This document shows, in pieces, positions 1 through 12,558 of a stretch of 64,000 nucleotides of DNA; the first letter of the stretch is position 1; each line of letters starts with the position of its first letter. The notes beneath the pieces were generated by a model. The model was given only the letters and a program-made list of their open reading frames with translations, made no database searches and had not been told where the DNA came from. The position numbers and the translations under genes are program-made. Origin of the DNA: Gonatopus flavifemur (lineage: Eukaryota; Arthropoda; Insecta; Hymenoptera; Dryinidae); NCBI GenBank assembly GCA_018340375.1, contig JAFFJZ010000003.1:27838001-27902000 (forward strand), read 5' to 3'.

Positions 1-1518
1 ATGCAATTTACACGTAAGCTGCAATTCGAACTGATACTATTCGCACAAACGATCAAGTATCAATAACAGGTTGCACGGCGTTTCGACCTTGTTGCGAAGT
101 TCTCTTCAAATTAGTATGCGTATATCAAACACAAACGTAATCAACCAAATTGTAAGAGCCGCAAGATATCACTCATTTATCGATCGTATGAGAAAATCTT
201 ATTTTTTCTCAAATATATGTAGATCACGATACTCACGTTCGATGCCAAATTTTTCTTTTGAATTCCTTTGAATCTGGTCAATGAAATATTTCCCTCAACT
301 CAAAATTCAGTTGATATTTCTCTGCTGTGGAAACATAAATGCATTTGAACACGGGATAGAGTTGAATGTATTGAAATGTATGGGATGCTTAGTCAATTTT
401 TGCATTCGAAATATTATAATATATGTATAACAAACGTTGAGTAAAATATTTTAAATTTCACTGTAAGTAGTGAAACCTTGATATAGCCAGACACGACATT
501 CCTCTCGAATAAAGATAATTTTTCTTACTATTCTAATAAAAAAAGAGTTTCAGATATACGCATATCATTTTAGTGCAACAAATTAGCCATTTTTTTCGCA
601 GAAGTAGCAGAATATGAAATGAAGTTATTTGAATGTGGAATCTTTTTCTAATTTATCAGTGTACTTTTATCGAGGACAATGCATTGCATCCATAGCATCA
701 CTTCTTCTTAGATAAATTTTGCTTTCTTTTCCAAGTAAATGACAATACCCATCCAATGGTAAACACGTATAGCGACGTGATTTTGTTTGATATTCATCTC
801 ACATCTTGCTTCACTGCAATAAATCAAAAGATATCTTCCCATATATCAATCTCTTATTAAGAAAAGAAGCATAACCGACAGGTTTTTTATTTTTCAAAGT
901 GTAAAATAATTGGAAGTACAGAAACACATATAATTGAAATGAGATTAAAATAACCTCGAGTTGACGAGTAACTGTAATTTACAGGGTGTTCCATACCTTC
1001 CTGATACATAAATCATATAAAAATTCCATAAAATCTTCTACTGAAAATAAAGGCTTTATAGAATTTCTATGAAATCCAGAGTCGTTTGCTGCTTTTCTCA
1101 TCGCTTGTTCTCATCTTCCGAAATCTCGAACTATTATTTTATAAAATTTTACGTAGGAAGATGCTTTTATAATCCGCTATATTATTGATTTTGAAAATTC
1201 TAGTAAAACCTAACATTCCTGTTAGATTTAATGATATACGAATGGCAGAAGAACGAATTCGCTTGCCGCTGTTTATATTTTATTCGATTTTCCCTCTTGT
1301 GTATTAAATAGTCATATTACTTCCCTCGCAGCGAAAGAATCAACTACTTTTTCATTTTAACTATTTCAATCTAAAGCTTTCTCATCCTGAAATGAGGAAT
1401 GACTTATCACGCTTCAATTTTTGACAATATTCTCTCAACTTTTGCCATATATATTATATCCAATAAAAAAAGAGCTCATTGAAAAGACTGCGCAAAGTCG
1501 ATATTACAATGAATCTTA

Positions 1519-1620
1519 TACACGGAAAAAAAAGAAATAGTTGCAGCAACTACTTAAATAATCGATTTTCGAGCATCTACTTAAGTAGCTGCAGCAACTA
1601 TTTTTTTTTTCTCCATGTAC
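1519..1620. repeat. Palindromic MITE-like element, family with GCTGCAGC core
   Basis: The segment begins TACACGGAAAAAAAA and ends with TTTTTTTTTTCTCCATGTA, the imperfect reverse complement. Inside lie mirrored cores TAGTTGCAGCAACTAC and GTAGCTGCAGCAACTA. The whole folds into one hairpin of about 100 bp. Ends and core resemble the longer element at 31908-32132. No transposase is encoded, so it would be non-autonomous. Confidence 0.65.
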
Positions 1621-3466
1621 AAATATGTTCCTCCACTTTTATCAGCCCTCTCGTTATCTTCACTCGCTAATAGGCCTGTGTCCCTTGAGTATCGGCGATT
1701 CAGGACACATTGATAAAGTTTCCTAAAACAAAGAGGAAGGAATATAGAGGGAGAAAGTGAGTTGCATGCAGATGTTTGCACTTGATAGTCACGTTCTCGT
1801 ATGAAAACACTTATCCCACCAACCGGAAGATCAGTAGTGTGCGAAGAAGTTTTCTCGGAGTAAGAAAGTCTCGGTACCGCGAAAATTTCTTACCGAATAT
1901 GCTAGCTCTCAAATCCAAAGCCTTACGCGAGAAAAGACGTCAAATTCGATTTCAGGTACCCAGCATGATTTGTGATTAAATGTATCGCCTGGGAATCGTG
2001 TCTTTCGAAATAATGTTGAAAACGCATGAAAGCTGAAAGGATTGTTGTAAGAGAAAGAAGATCGAAAGAGAGAAAATTAATCGTATCAACGAAAGAGAAA
2101 TTCCTGAGGATCGAAGTATTGTGAATTTTTATATTTGTCATACAAAAGTATATCCAACGATATTTGTGCAATGATAAAAAGATTCCCGTTGAGGTCTATC
2201 CTGTCTATCATTTGGCGAAAAAAGTTTTTTCCCATGAAGATAACAAGAAGATATATATCTTTCTCGAAACTATTTCCTTGTGATAATCAAACATTCAAAC
2301 ATCACATTCATACGAAGAAAAGAATAGCATCGGTACAACTTTTCACTTTTCGTAAAGAATCGTGACCGTTAAATTTTTATCAACGATATTTCAAGAGTTG
2401 GAAAAATGAAATACAAAAGGAGAACTCACAGTCTTCCTATGAACGTCTGAAACAGCTTTGACTTTCGATTAATGGCTTGATATTTGTAGATTGCAAAAAA
2501 TATACGGCTCTGTAAAAGGTATGGATCGTCGATTCTTTATTTTGAGGAACAATACCCGAGTGAAAAAATTTTCAAATTATAAGTAATGTATACATAACTT
2601 ATATATAATCTATATTCAATTATATATCAATTAAATATAATTATGAAAATTTTCCCGCTCGAATAGAGTTCTTTTAGACATCTCAAAACAATTTTATCAA
2701 GTTTCAAACACATCTTTGAAAGATCTATACAAAAATCTAATAAACACTATACCTTGGACACTTCCTATGTAAATGTATAATACATCATTTTGAGATATGT
2801 TCAAGATGTACTGTTCATGAAGATATTGGTGCTGTACGAGTGAACGAATTTCATAAATATGAAGATCTTTAGAAAATATTCTTGCGACATTGCAAACTAT
2901 GTACACAGTGTTATCTGAATATCTTAAAATTGTTGAGTTCTGTCGTATAAGACATTTTTCACAATCTTGAAAGTGTTTTGTTCCTTTTGAACGTTTATTT
3001 TCATACAAATCGTGAATCAAATAATTAAAATTGAATTCCCCTAATCAGAGAGAAATAGATATTCAATGCGAAAAAAAGTAGACAAAAGTAAAATCATCCA
3101 ATATGTAACAGATTTATATTTGCACTACGAAAATCATTCAAAGTGATACATTTATTAGGATTTAATTGAATAATTATTATAATGGGATAATACAAAATCT
3201 TCATCTAATGAAAGATATATCATGTTAGACGTCAGAATAACTCTTATTCCTTCAGCTGAGCCAAAGAGAAAACTCTTGAGCCGAGAATCAAGTTAGAAGT
3301 AAAGAAGAATGCCTACATTGTAAACAATTTGGTGTGGAATCATAGACGCCATTTAGTACTTCTCACAGGCAAATTTTCACTAAAAGAATGAATTCTCAAA
3401 CGATTCGATCTGTACAATTGCAAATCTATGCAAAACGTTAATATTTTGTGCACAGTTGGAAATTTT

Positions 3467-3616
3467 GTGTTAAATTCAACACATTTCACATGTCCCAAAC
3501 GGTCCACACATATTTTTGTGTCGATATCACATAATGTGTTTGTGTTAGCTAGTAACTCAAGCTTAATGTAAATAATATAACACAAAAGGATTTCCGATCG
3601 TGTAAATTCAACACAT
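3467..3616. repeat. Degenerate repeat containing duplicated 14-mer
   Basis: The 14-mer TAAATTCAACACAT occurs exactly at 3471-3484 and at 3603-3616. The first copy lies in an 18-bp imperfect palindrome (3467-3484, TGTGTT ... AACACA). Related strings (GTGTTGAA, ATGTTGAAT) recur at about 3721 and 4182. This suggests an old, degraded repeat, but its limits are not clear. Confidence 0.35.
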
Positions 3617-5193
3617 AAGTACTGTCAAATAAAATCCAAAATAAGAAGTGAATCAACAGTTTACAAGTGTAATTTACGGATTTTTTTACATCAATCAAAT
3701 GTGAAAATCACACTTTTTTCGTGTTGAAACAATGCATAAGAATAAATTGAAAAAAACAGTACTTCATTGAGCATTGAACATGGATCGTCGGGACCGAATG
3801 TTGAAGCTGTATCACTCAAGCCACTGCTGGTCCTTTGGTTAAGTGTACTTTCTTTGCGTATATCAACTCACACTCTATCTTCAAATTTACATATCTAGAA
3901 AACGAATTCCCATTAGAATGAAAGCTAAAACCAAAATGAATGAATAGTTCTTCCGACGACTACTAAAGTTACACGTACATAGAAGTTTCATAAAAAAAAT
4001 AGCTCCCACTACTGGCGATCTCCCTTTGGTAGTTGAAAATAACACAATTTTTATGTTCAATCTTGAGTTGAATAAAATTTGTGTCATTTTGACACTTTTT
4101 TTCACTTGTTTGAATGATTTGACATTATAAATCGGTTGAGACCTGATTACACAAGGACTGTCTGTAGAAGTTACACGTATTTATGTTGAATATTTAACAG
4201 AAAATTCATGACACACGGATTTTTTAACACATTTACACAAAATTTTCAACTGTGTGTCGACGAAAGCATTCAAGACAGAAAAAAATAAGTGATTTTTATT
4301 TTTATAATGAAAAATATTGAAAATCAAATTTGTCGATATTCTTGGTGCACCTTTCATTTGATTTTGCAATGATTTAAAATGTCAAAATGACATTTCTTTT
4401 CTCGAAAAAAAGAAGAGCATTCGCTGGTATTCATTGCAGATACTTTTAGAATTTACATACGTCCTTGAGTTTCGAAATTCTTCGCATATTCAATCACGAT
4501 ATGAAATTTCTAACCACAGACGCAGCATTTTGTGAAGCCTCTTCAATCCTATTCTTTTCGAACACAAAAGAAAATTTTCTAGTACGGTTATACTAGGTCA
4601 AGATGAGAGTATCTAAAATGTGTAAAATCGAATCCGCATATACGATGGTGGAAAAGAGAACTAGGTGAGAGATTGATTACATTTTGAGATCGATTCAAAC
4701 ATTGAATATAATATTGATACGTATAACAAATTGTTTTAAATTTAATGTTTGTATTTCATCGTGAGTTTCTCTCTTATTCGTATAATTATCATTTATAACG
4801 TAAAAATACATCCTTTGAACATTCATGAAGTATTCAAATAAGTGAATTGAAAGGTAGAAATGGTTTGGAAATTTTTAGTTTTAGCTCAAAATTTTCATAA
4901 AACATTTAATCTAAAAGTTATCAAATCTATGTAGGTATTGAAACATAAATATGAACAAAAGAAAACTTTTTCGCTGCAATTCCTCTGTCCTGTCCCCCAA
5001 GTAAAGGCACATACACCGCTTCCGATTAATGCAGTGAGTCTCAAATAAGTGTGTTTTTGTGTGTAAAAAGGTACAGCACGTTGTGTGATTTTTAACCCTT
5101 GTAAATAAGTGTGTAGTAGATGTTAGAACGTGAATGACGGATGCTGTGGGGGCGGAGCTCCGTCACGTTTCTTGCCTTTCCAGACAGAGGTTC

Positions 5194-5198
<5 letters not shown>

Positions 5199-5232
<34 letters not shown>
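5199..5232 (+). repeat. (GA)17 microsatellite in probable 5' UTR/promoter
   Basis: Seventeen uninterrupted GA units lie about 200 bases upstream of the start codon at 5438. In insects GAGAG motifs can be bound by GAGA factor at paused promoters. Here the location fits that role, but a simple microsatellite is equally possible. Confidence 0.9.
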
Positions 5233-5235
<3 letters not shown>

Positions 5236-5437
5236 GCACATACTAACAAAGAGACGTAAAGAGGAACAAGATAAAGGAGAAAAAGAGACAGAGACCATGA
5301 AAAGTAAGCGTTACTCGTAACGGAGAATCGCCTGTCCCCGAAGGCGTTAAAAACCGGGACGAATCATTGAGAATCCGAAAGACACGGAAAAAAGAATTTC
5401 ATCGGCAAAGACCTAGGCAAGAAATCAGCTCCTAGTT

Positions 5438-5938
5438 ATGTACGCCGCTGCTGGAGGTGCTAGTATTGCAAGCAGGAGAAAGCAGAAAAAACTACAACTC
5501 AACAACAGACGGGGTGCCGAGGGTACCGTCCCCGCTTTACCAGCGAGGATTAAAATTGTACCACCAGCTGCTTCTGCGTCATCCTCTTCGCACCATCACC
5601 ATTCGAGCAAATTTGCTCGCGCGCACGTTGTACCGCAATCATCATCATCCTCTGCACGACTACCACCACCACCATCATCATCACAACCATCCAAAACATC
5701 ATCACATGCCTTCCATTCGAACATCGAGCATCATCGACATCGGCGCCGCGGCGGTGTTGAAAAATTTCAACATCTTGCTCCACCAGTTTCGCCCATCATA
5801 CAATTCCCGATATCGCCGCCTCCGTTGTCCTTGGAATCGCCGGATCCATTTGTCAAGAGCAACAACAACAACAACTTTCCTTTTCCGCCACCCTCGTTCC
5901 TCGATCTCAGAGTTTCGCCCTCTTCTTCTGAACTACAG
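5438..5938 (+). CDS. Exon 1 of the two-TM protein gene
   Basis: ATG at 5438 is preceded by an in-frame stop (TAG at 5414), so it is the first possible start of this frame. The 167 codons encode a low-complexity region: poly-Ser, poly-His, poly-Pro and an Asn run, with basic patches near the start. The exon ends CAG at 5938 before the donor GTGGGT. Other frames are also open because of the CAT/CAC repeats, but only this one joins exon 2 in frame. Confidence 0.65.
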
Positions 5939-8900
5939 GTGGGTAAGATGTCAATGACGATGACGATGGGGAGAACTAGAGCAAAAAAAAATAAAGAGAA
6001 AAAGTGGAGATGAGAGAAGGCCGCCATCAATCACATCCAGGGTCCAGAATCAAATTGTTCAAGATGTGTTGTTGATTATTCACCTGAGATTGCACTGGGG
6101 TGCAGGCAGGCAAACCCCCTCGCCCGCCGCCCTTTGCTCTTTTAGTCCACGTTGCACCGCACTTCTTGCCACATATATATCCGGCACTTTCATGTAACAA
6201 TATACCGTGATATGATTGTGAGTTAATTACATTCGTTAAAGGTCCCGGCTGTCTGGTGGCGCGATCCCTCGCGGTAGAAAGACAGAAATATATAATATCA
6301 TTGTTAACCTTTACTATTAACGAGGCTTGGTTCGTTGGTAATGAAATCTTTCGATACGAATATATTTCATTTTTCATTGTTTTTTCACCAACGAACCAGA
6401 ACTCGAGGCAAATATCGCGTACTCTACCTACATTCGAGTGCAATATAAATATAGGTTTCAGTATCTTTCGCATTGTTGATCAGGACTGGATTAAAGTGAA
6501 AAAATATATATATATATTGTGAAGGCGAAGAATACCGGAGGGAACGCTTCAGTGGCGCGGAAAGATAAAGAAAACAGAAAAAGAGTCATTTAAGAAAAGA
6601 AAAAAAAAAGAATAAAAGAAGGGACAGTCGTGATCTGAACAATGCTAGAGACAAATGAATGAGCAGGAATGCAGGCTGCTCTGTTGATTAGAAGAGAGAA
6701 GCAGCGGTTACGGGGGGGTAAGGCGGTGAACTTTAGAGAATTGCCCTCCAACTTGGCCACCAGACTCATTCCACCGCTTCCAAGATATCCCCCACGATCT
6801 TACGTTTACGGGGTAAGTATAACATAATCGCTCTCTAACCAACCATCAGTCTAATTTGCGAACTGAATGGATCTGATGAATCTCGTACCGACGAATGATT
6901 CAAGGAATAAACGGAGCGTTTCATTCGTTTTATTCTTAGCCTTTCCAACACGTAGATTTAGTTTATATAATTTAGAAATTCTCATTTCGTACATCAATCG
7001 AACGTTTGAATATTGTTGTTGAAGAAATCAATGATTGAATGATACAAATTATTTGAGTTTCTCAACACCGATATAATCATGAATCGAATTTTTTCAGTTT
7101 TTCTAATTCAAATGTGAAGGGATTTTTTATATGTTTTTGGTTTTCTTCTTTCATTCGGAAAAAATTATAAAATCACACGATAATTGTCTGCGATGAAATT
7201 CATAAGTTCATTCGTTATAGCTTCTATAAAGGACAAATTCCTAATGATGAAGAGTTATTCCCAAAACAATTATTTATGTCTCAGGATATCCTACCATGTG
7301 AATCCGAATCAGTGAAATTCATAAATTCTCAGTACTTTTCACTAATTTAGATTCAAAGATTAGTAGCACAAAAATGTTGGATATGTCCCTCCTGATGAAA
7401 ATGAAGCATATAAAGTGGTCTGGACGCGTAACCGAAGAGTAACTAAATACAATTTAGAAGGGAATTGATACATTTTCACGCTTCGTTTCAATCCTCAATC
7501 TCTGGAATTTCTATTTTTACAAGAAATACTATGAACATGTATATTATATACAGGATATCCCAGAAAACATTACACCCTTTCAAGAGGTAATTCCAGAGGC
7601 AATAACAAGACAATTTTCCCTGTGGTACAATACTTGGAAATGCTTAATTTTTGAGTTATAAACAAAAGGAGATAGTTTCTTGTTTTTGCCTCAAAAATCA
7701 CCCTTAGAAAGAGGGACAATATGTTCCGAGTATATAGACTCTTTATGTAACATTTAGGTGCTACTTGATTATCTTCTTTATTCCCGTTCTCTGAGAGAAT
7801 TGACCAATTACACATTTGCAATCAATATAATGACGAATCAGGCACAAAGAAAAGTCCCGTTTTGGCAACACAGTTCCAGACGAGTTTAAGATGTCTTATG
7901 CAATATATTCAGAAGTATTTTAAATGTCTGAGAAACATTTTCAAGTATGCACTCTTATTTAGATGTTAAAGATGTCGATCCTCAACCAGGGTCAATCCTT
8001 TTTTGTTTATAGAAAAAGTATCTAATTCTTGTACATTTTGATGAAGTATTGATACAAATTCGACATATTTTTCATTGAATAAATCCTCTTCGTACTAGTA
8101 GATATGAAGAGGATTCATTCAATGAACGTTCTTTGGAGAAAAAACAGAACTCAACTTCACTAACAATCGGGAAACAAAGCTTTATACATGACTGGAGAAA
8201 ATTTCATGACCCCTCACAAGCCCTGAACTCATTCTATATTCTTCTCAAGCTTACAATTGTCCTGTAATAAACATTGAAATCAGATTGTTAGGTGATAACT
8301 CTTCATATTATCAGGGGGTAACATTTATCAAAAAGAAATACTCGAAGAATGATTCGATATTTTATGAACCTAATAAGATTATCTAAAACTAAATGTACAT
8401 CTCAACACCTGACCGGGATGAAATTTTTTTTCGAATCATAGTCGAAGGAACAAAGAAATCTGGTAACTTTAGAAACTGTAGGGTGTTCGCAAACTTGAAA
8501 CAACATTTCAGATCCAGGCAAAGTTTTAACAAACAGATGATTTTAGTTTGTGATGAAACTTTGTCAAAACTAGTAACGAGGATCCTTGAAAAAGATCGAT
8601 CCTTTTCAAAGATCCCCATCACTGATCAAAACATTTTTTTAAACCTTTTTAACATGTATCATCAAGTAACAAATTCCAAAATGAAAACATTCACAAAATT
8701 ATATATAAACTCTATAGAATTATATATAATTTTATATATAATATAGGACTTTCGGCATGGCCGGCACAACACAATTGACCCAGGTGGGAAGTATCCATAG
8801 AGTAATCCTGTAACCAAATGGCCAGCAAAAAAAGATGAATAAAACATACATATCTGAGGAGAACCATCACAAATTTTTTCACAACAAGATTTTCAGGTGG

Positions 8901-11900
8901 GTACTTTACCCACTGTACCAAGGAGAAGTGCCGGCCCTGACTTTCGAAGCTGTCTTTGAAAAAGAGAGTGTACATTTTCTAATGTTGTTTCAGTTTTTCC
9001 CAATATACCTTCATGGATGAATTAGAGCAAAACCATTTTATTCAAAATTCCTTCCAACACCACGAAGGTTTCATTTTTCCATTACATAGTATTTAAAGAA
9101 AATTAATAAAATCCCTTTACATATTTGATATTCCTCTAAGGATACAATTCATATTACAAAAAAGAATGAATTGATAGAATCATAGTCAAATAAATACGTT
9201 TTCCGTACAAATACACGTACTGAAAGTTTTAGAATATATGAATTAGATGGAATGCATGAAGAAATTCAATAGCGTTTATTAGAATTATATTTTAGGATTG
9301 TTTCGCACTCTAGATTCGGATGATTCATTCAATTGATTATTAATCTTGTAAAGGAAAAATCTAATAAATGACTGAAAACTAGAATATCTTTGAACAGAAT
9401 CTCAACTAGGACCTTCTGAATTTCGTACATAATAAAATGGATTTATAGTTATATGGAAGTGACTTTCATAAACTGAAGGAAAAACAACATGTTCATATTA
9501 GCTATACTCCCATGGTTGACAATTCATCATCACAGTGATTTGAAATCTAATTATGATTACTAAACTAACTGAAAAAAATGTAGTTGTAATGACCAAATAA
9601 AATGCTAAAACCCAAAATTGGGGACTGTTCACTTGAACAAAAAAATAATCTATTTTCTTTAAACACGAGACTGATTTTGAGTTCAATGATTTTATGTGAT
9701 CATCGAAAATTTATTTTTTTTGGTTTTTTAACAGATTTCAATTTACCGTAATCATGAATTTTTAGCTATTACATTTGTTTGTAATTATGCCAATCAAAAT
9801 AAACAATAACCAATTAAAAAATCCAAATGCAATTATTATCTTTTCATATCAACGAATAAACGAACCATATACGTTTGCTATTTGTATTCTATAATCCACT
9901 TTAATATTCACAAAAACAAAAATTGGAGTAAGAATAAAAAGAAAGTTCATTAAATCCTAGTCAAATCAGTCAATATATTTATGAAATGTACGAAAGCAAA
10001 GTCAGTATGCATTGATGTATCTTTAGAGAAATATACCAATCATTTATATCATTGATTAATTTAAATATGTTTTCATGACAACCATTTTTACGCAGTGATC
10101 ATCTTCCAGAATGATGTATTCTTTTTTAGTGCGGTGGTGGACCAGGTAAAGCTGCTTGGCAAGGTTGCAATAGACCTTCACCTCTTCCTCTATCACCGAT
10201 ATCACCTCACATTTGTCGTGGAGAAGGTTATAACAAGAACAAACAATGCGAGGCTCATCGACGATGGATGAAAAGAAATCGAGTGAGTACTTTTTTATTT
10301 GAATCATAAGATTTGATTTTAAAAATATACTTGAATAATCAAATAATTAAAGAAGAAAACATACTCAAGTTTGAAAAAATTAATTTCCGTAAGGAAATCA
10401 TTTCAGAAGGTTTTTTCCAGAATTAATAACAACGTATCTCAGTTTTTGAATGGGTAACATTTCATGATAGAATGTAGTAACGTGGGGTTGAAGAGTAATG
10501 AATAGAAACCCCATGACTCAACAAAATTATCAACTAAAAAAAGAATAGACAGATATCTATTCTCAATTAGTTTACTGTTTTCGTCCAATGTAGAACAGAA
10601 AAGAAATTTAATAAAAGTGATGACGAATTAGTTAATTACAATGTTTCTTGAATCTAGGACGCAATCCCTTTCTACTCTATTCTTACATATCACGCTTTTT
10701 TCATTCAATGCTTAAAATTACTCAAATGCTACATTATAAGTATTCATAAGAATGCTTCGAATGGAGTTCAAACAATGAAGTGGATCGCTTTTGAATTGAG
10801 AAAAGATTAAGAATGAATATACTTTCTGAAAAAAAGATCGGTTTAATCTTCATAAATTTGTACTCTTTTTAAAGTTCCATTGACAAATGGGAAATCAAAT
10901 GGTATTGAATCACAACTTTATAAAAATCTATTATCTGTATGTAAAATCAGAACTCATTACGTTGAGTTTTCAACCAGTAAATTGGTACTGAAAAGAAATT
11001 TTGCACTATTCACAATGTTTTGATCAATTTCAATAGCTGTCGATAATTTTAGAAAGGGGTGAGTAATATTTTAATTAATGATTATTTGAATATTCATGTT
11101 ATATAATTCAAGAAATAAATTTGAATAAAAGCTGATATCGAAGAACTCTGATTCTTGTAATGAAGTTGACATAAATAGCAAAGATGATGTTCTCTCAAGA
11201 AAATTTACTTCCCCCGTGATTATGCAAGAATGAATCCTTGAAAAGTTTAAATATAAATCATTATCAAATCTATAATTCATCAATTAATTTTTGCAGTCTT
11301 ATAGGAAATTATATTTTAATAGAGAAGACTCATCTTTATTCCTGAATACCCTTAGAAATATAGAAACAATGTCTATTATAATTGTTAAGAGAATGCCAGC
11401 GATGTGACGCTAAGCAAATATTAAACTCGTATTTGGTACCCGTAATTTGTTCATGCATAATGCGTTGTATTCAACATTGAAAATATATTCTTACATATAT
11501 ATATATATTCGAGGTTTTTATTGTTCATAGTTGTAATACGCTTCTAATATCATGAAATGACTTTAGATACGAGATGCGAGTTACTGCTATGGGAGTAGCG
11601 GAGATGAAGATGACGAAGATGGAAGCAATAATCGACGAAGAGGAGAAGTCAACGCTGCCGTAAACACCGTGCTTTATGCAGGTCTGGGGACCACCGCCCT
11701 CGGTTTAGTTATTTCTTTCGTAGGTACTGGAGAGAAAGGATTTCTCAGTCCAGAACTAAAACTGGTTGGTCCATCCTTATTGTGCGCTGGACTGCTTTGT
11801 TGCTTATTTCGAGTGTTGCTGTGTCTTTGTCGAGTGTCAGCAGACAAAAAGAAAGAAAAAGCACGGAAAGGACGTTCCAACGGACCATTGCCGACTGCCT

Positions 11901-12076
11901 TGCTTCTATTACCAATCACACAACAGCAATCACAACATCAACATCAGCATCAATCTAATCAGCAACATCATCACCATCAACAACTACATCAACCGAAACA
12001 TCCAGGTCGTTCAGCGACGTCATCGACTACAAAAGCACACGAGCTGCTATTGTCTCCTGCTCAGTTACCAGAGTGA
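5438..12076 (+). CDS. Two-TM-segment protein of unknown function, four exons (gene span)
   Basis: The coding sequence joins 5438-5938, 6675-6812, 10130-10282 and 11567-12076, giving about 433 residues. Each exon is a whole number of codons, so all three introns are phase 0. Each exon stays open in the frame set by the one before it, which is strong support for the join. The protein has a Ser/His/Pro-rich N-terminus (1-167), a basic/Pro segment (168-213), a Cys-containing segment (214-264), an acidic stretch (about 277-282), two hydrophobic helices (about 295-316 and 329-351, the second Cys-rich) and a Gln/His-rich tail (about 382-405). No signal peptide is seen. The layout suggests a small membrane protein with both ends on the same side. 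I do not recognise the family and assign no function. AATAAA at 12192-12197 is a good poly(A) signal. Confidence 0.75.
5939..6674 (+). other. Intron 1 of the two-TM gene
   Basis: This 736-base phase 0 intron runs from donor GTGGGT to acceptor GCAG. The acceptor has a weak pyrimidine tract. It contains a 12-bp inverted repeat (6328-6339 with 6387-6398) and an A-rich run near 6596-6621. Confidence 0.6.
6328..6398. repeat. Inverted repeat TGGTTCGTTGGT / ACCAACGAACCA
   Basis: Perfect 12-bp arms at 6328-6339 and 6387-6398 enclose a 47-base AT-rich loop within intron 1. It could be a small hairpin element or a paired binding site. No function is assigned. Confidence 0.7.
6675..6812 (+). CDS. Exon 2 of the two-TM protein gene
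   Basis: These 46 codons (residues 168-213) are Arg/Lys- and Pro-rich and end in an RYPPRSYVYG motif, followed by the consensus donor GTAAGT. Only one of the three frames is open. An ATG at 6669, in the same frame and just before the proposed acceptor, could serve as a start for a shorter isoform lacking the low-complexity exon 1; a TGA lies immediately upstream of it at 6660. Confidence 0.7.
7976..8040. repeat. Dispersed repeat, CGATCCT...ATCCTTTTTT type
   Basis: Similar to 34550-34612: both have CGATCCT, about 12 bases, then ATCCTTTTTT, TTATA and an A-run. A further related palindrome lies at 8579-8620. Divergence is high and ends are uncertain. Confidence 0.35.
8579..8620. repeat. Palindrome GGATCCTTGAAAAAG / CTTTTCAAAGATCC
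   Basis: Near-perfect inverted arms meet at AGATCGATC. The same core (GATCCTTGAA, AAGAT, GATCCTTTT) recurs at about 34550. The palindrome explains why both strands show similar short open frames here. Confidence 0.5.
10130..10282 (+). CDS. Exon 3 of the two-TM protein gene
   Basis: These 51 codons (residues 214-264) lie between acceptor CTTTTTTAG and donor GTGAGT. The frame is phase 0 at both ends and fits exons 2 and 4. The peptide has four cysteines (C214, C226, C242, C253), a run of Ser-Pro/Leu-Pro pairs (230-239) and a basic end (RRWMKRNR). The cysteine spacing does not match a zinc finger that I know. Confidence 0.75.
10283..11566 (+). other. Intron 3 of the two-TM gene
   Basis: A 1.28 kb AT-rich phase 0 intron; I see nothing else in it. 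Confidence 0.7.
11567..12076 (+). CDS. Exon 4 of the two-TM protein gene (TM helices and tail)
   Basis: The exon follows acceptor CTTTAG; an in-frame stop overlaps that acceptor, so the frame must be entered by splicing. It encodes an acidic linker, TM1 (VLYAGLGTTALGLVISFVG), a short loop containing FLSPELK, TM2 (GPSLLCAGLLCCLFRVLL), a Lys-rich segment, then a Gln/His-rich tail and stop at 12074-12076. The five cysteines in or beside TM2 could be acylated, which is inference only. The Gly-rich TM1 / LSP loop / GPS TM2 pattern recalls small two-TM proteins of the TMEM200/TMEM61 type, but I cannot claim homology. Confidence 0.8.
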   Translation: MRDASYCYGSSGDEDDEDGSNNRRRGEVNAAVNTVLYAGLGTTALGLVISFVGTGEKGFLSPELKLVGPSLLCAGLLCCLFRVLLCLCRVSADKKKEKARKGRSNGPLPTALLLLPITQQQSQHQHQHQSNQQHHHHQQLHQPKHPGRSATSSTTKAHELLLSPAQLPE

Positions 12077-12191
12077 CGAATAATCAATTTAAATTGTTTT
12101 GTACATGAAGACACACTTATATCTACTGCCGGTTTTCTTGAAAGAGTGCTACTACCTTGTGGCTCGACACTCTTCATGTTATAAAAAGCTA

Positions 12192-12197
12192 AATAAA
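12192..12197 (+). terminator. Poly(A) signal AATAAA of the two-TM gene
   Basis: Canonical hexamer 116 bases after the stop codon. Confidence 0.7.
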
Positions 12198-12343
12198 TCT
12201 AGTTAAAAACGATTTAGTGCTTAGAGACAAAAACAAAGAAGAAAAGATAATAATAATAATAAAAAATCAATTGTTTTTTTCTATTCCCAGTGTATTTGAA
12301 GAAACAAGAAAATTGTTGTCAATGACTTTCTATAATCTTTTGA

Positions 12344-12349
12344 TTTATT
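12344..12349 (-). terminator. Poly(A) signal of Nf-YB (TTTATT on + strand)
   Basis: AATAAA on the minus strand, 210 bases after the Nf-YB stop. With the signal at 12192 it places the two convergent transcript ends about 150 bases apart. Confidence 0.6.
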
Positions 12350-12558
12350 CTTGCTCCAAACTTTGTTGTAGAAGATCACATAATTCACTTTCGCAGCCCT
12401 AATCCTTTTTGCGTATTCCCTACTTTTTGAAACAAAATTTAAGAGAATTCTACTGAAAGTCAACTTTTTTCTCAAACTAATTGATTAATTCGTAAATATC
12501 TCTGTTAGTACTTTTTACAAATACAAAAGTTCATATTAAAATAGCTTGAAGAGTCTCT

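Larger units (their letters stand above)
1..4990. other. Intergenic flank, no gene supported
   Basis: No reading frame here has coding character. The longest open frames (about 107 codons at 2697-3020 on the minus strand and 82 codons or fewer elsewhere) are AT-rich, match no family I recognise and lack convincing splice partners. The segment holds one clear palindromic element (1519-1620) and a degenerate repeat zone (about 3460-3620). Exons shorter than about 60 codons could be missed by eye. Confidence 0.6.
6813..10129 (+). other. Intron 2 of the two-TM gene
   Basis: A 3.3 kb AT-rich intron with no coding signal. It contains copies of a dispersed palindromic repeat (about 7976-8040 and 8579-8620). 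A possible degraded foldback element lies at 8750-8945, where GGCCGGCAC at about 8760 is mirrored by GTGCCGGCC at about 8930. Confidence 0.6.

Noticed and set aside
8712..9020. Overlapping short frames around GGCCGGCAC at 8760 and 8930
   Set aside because: These appear to be shadows of a degraded foldback repeat; the arms are only 9 bp exact, so I did not call a defined element.
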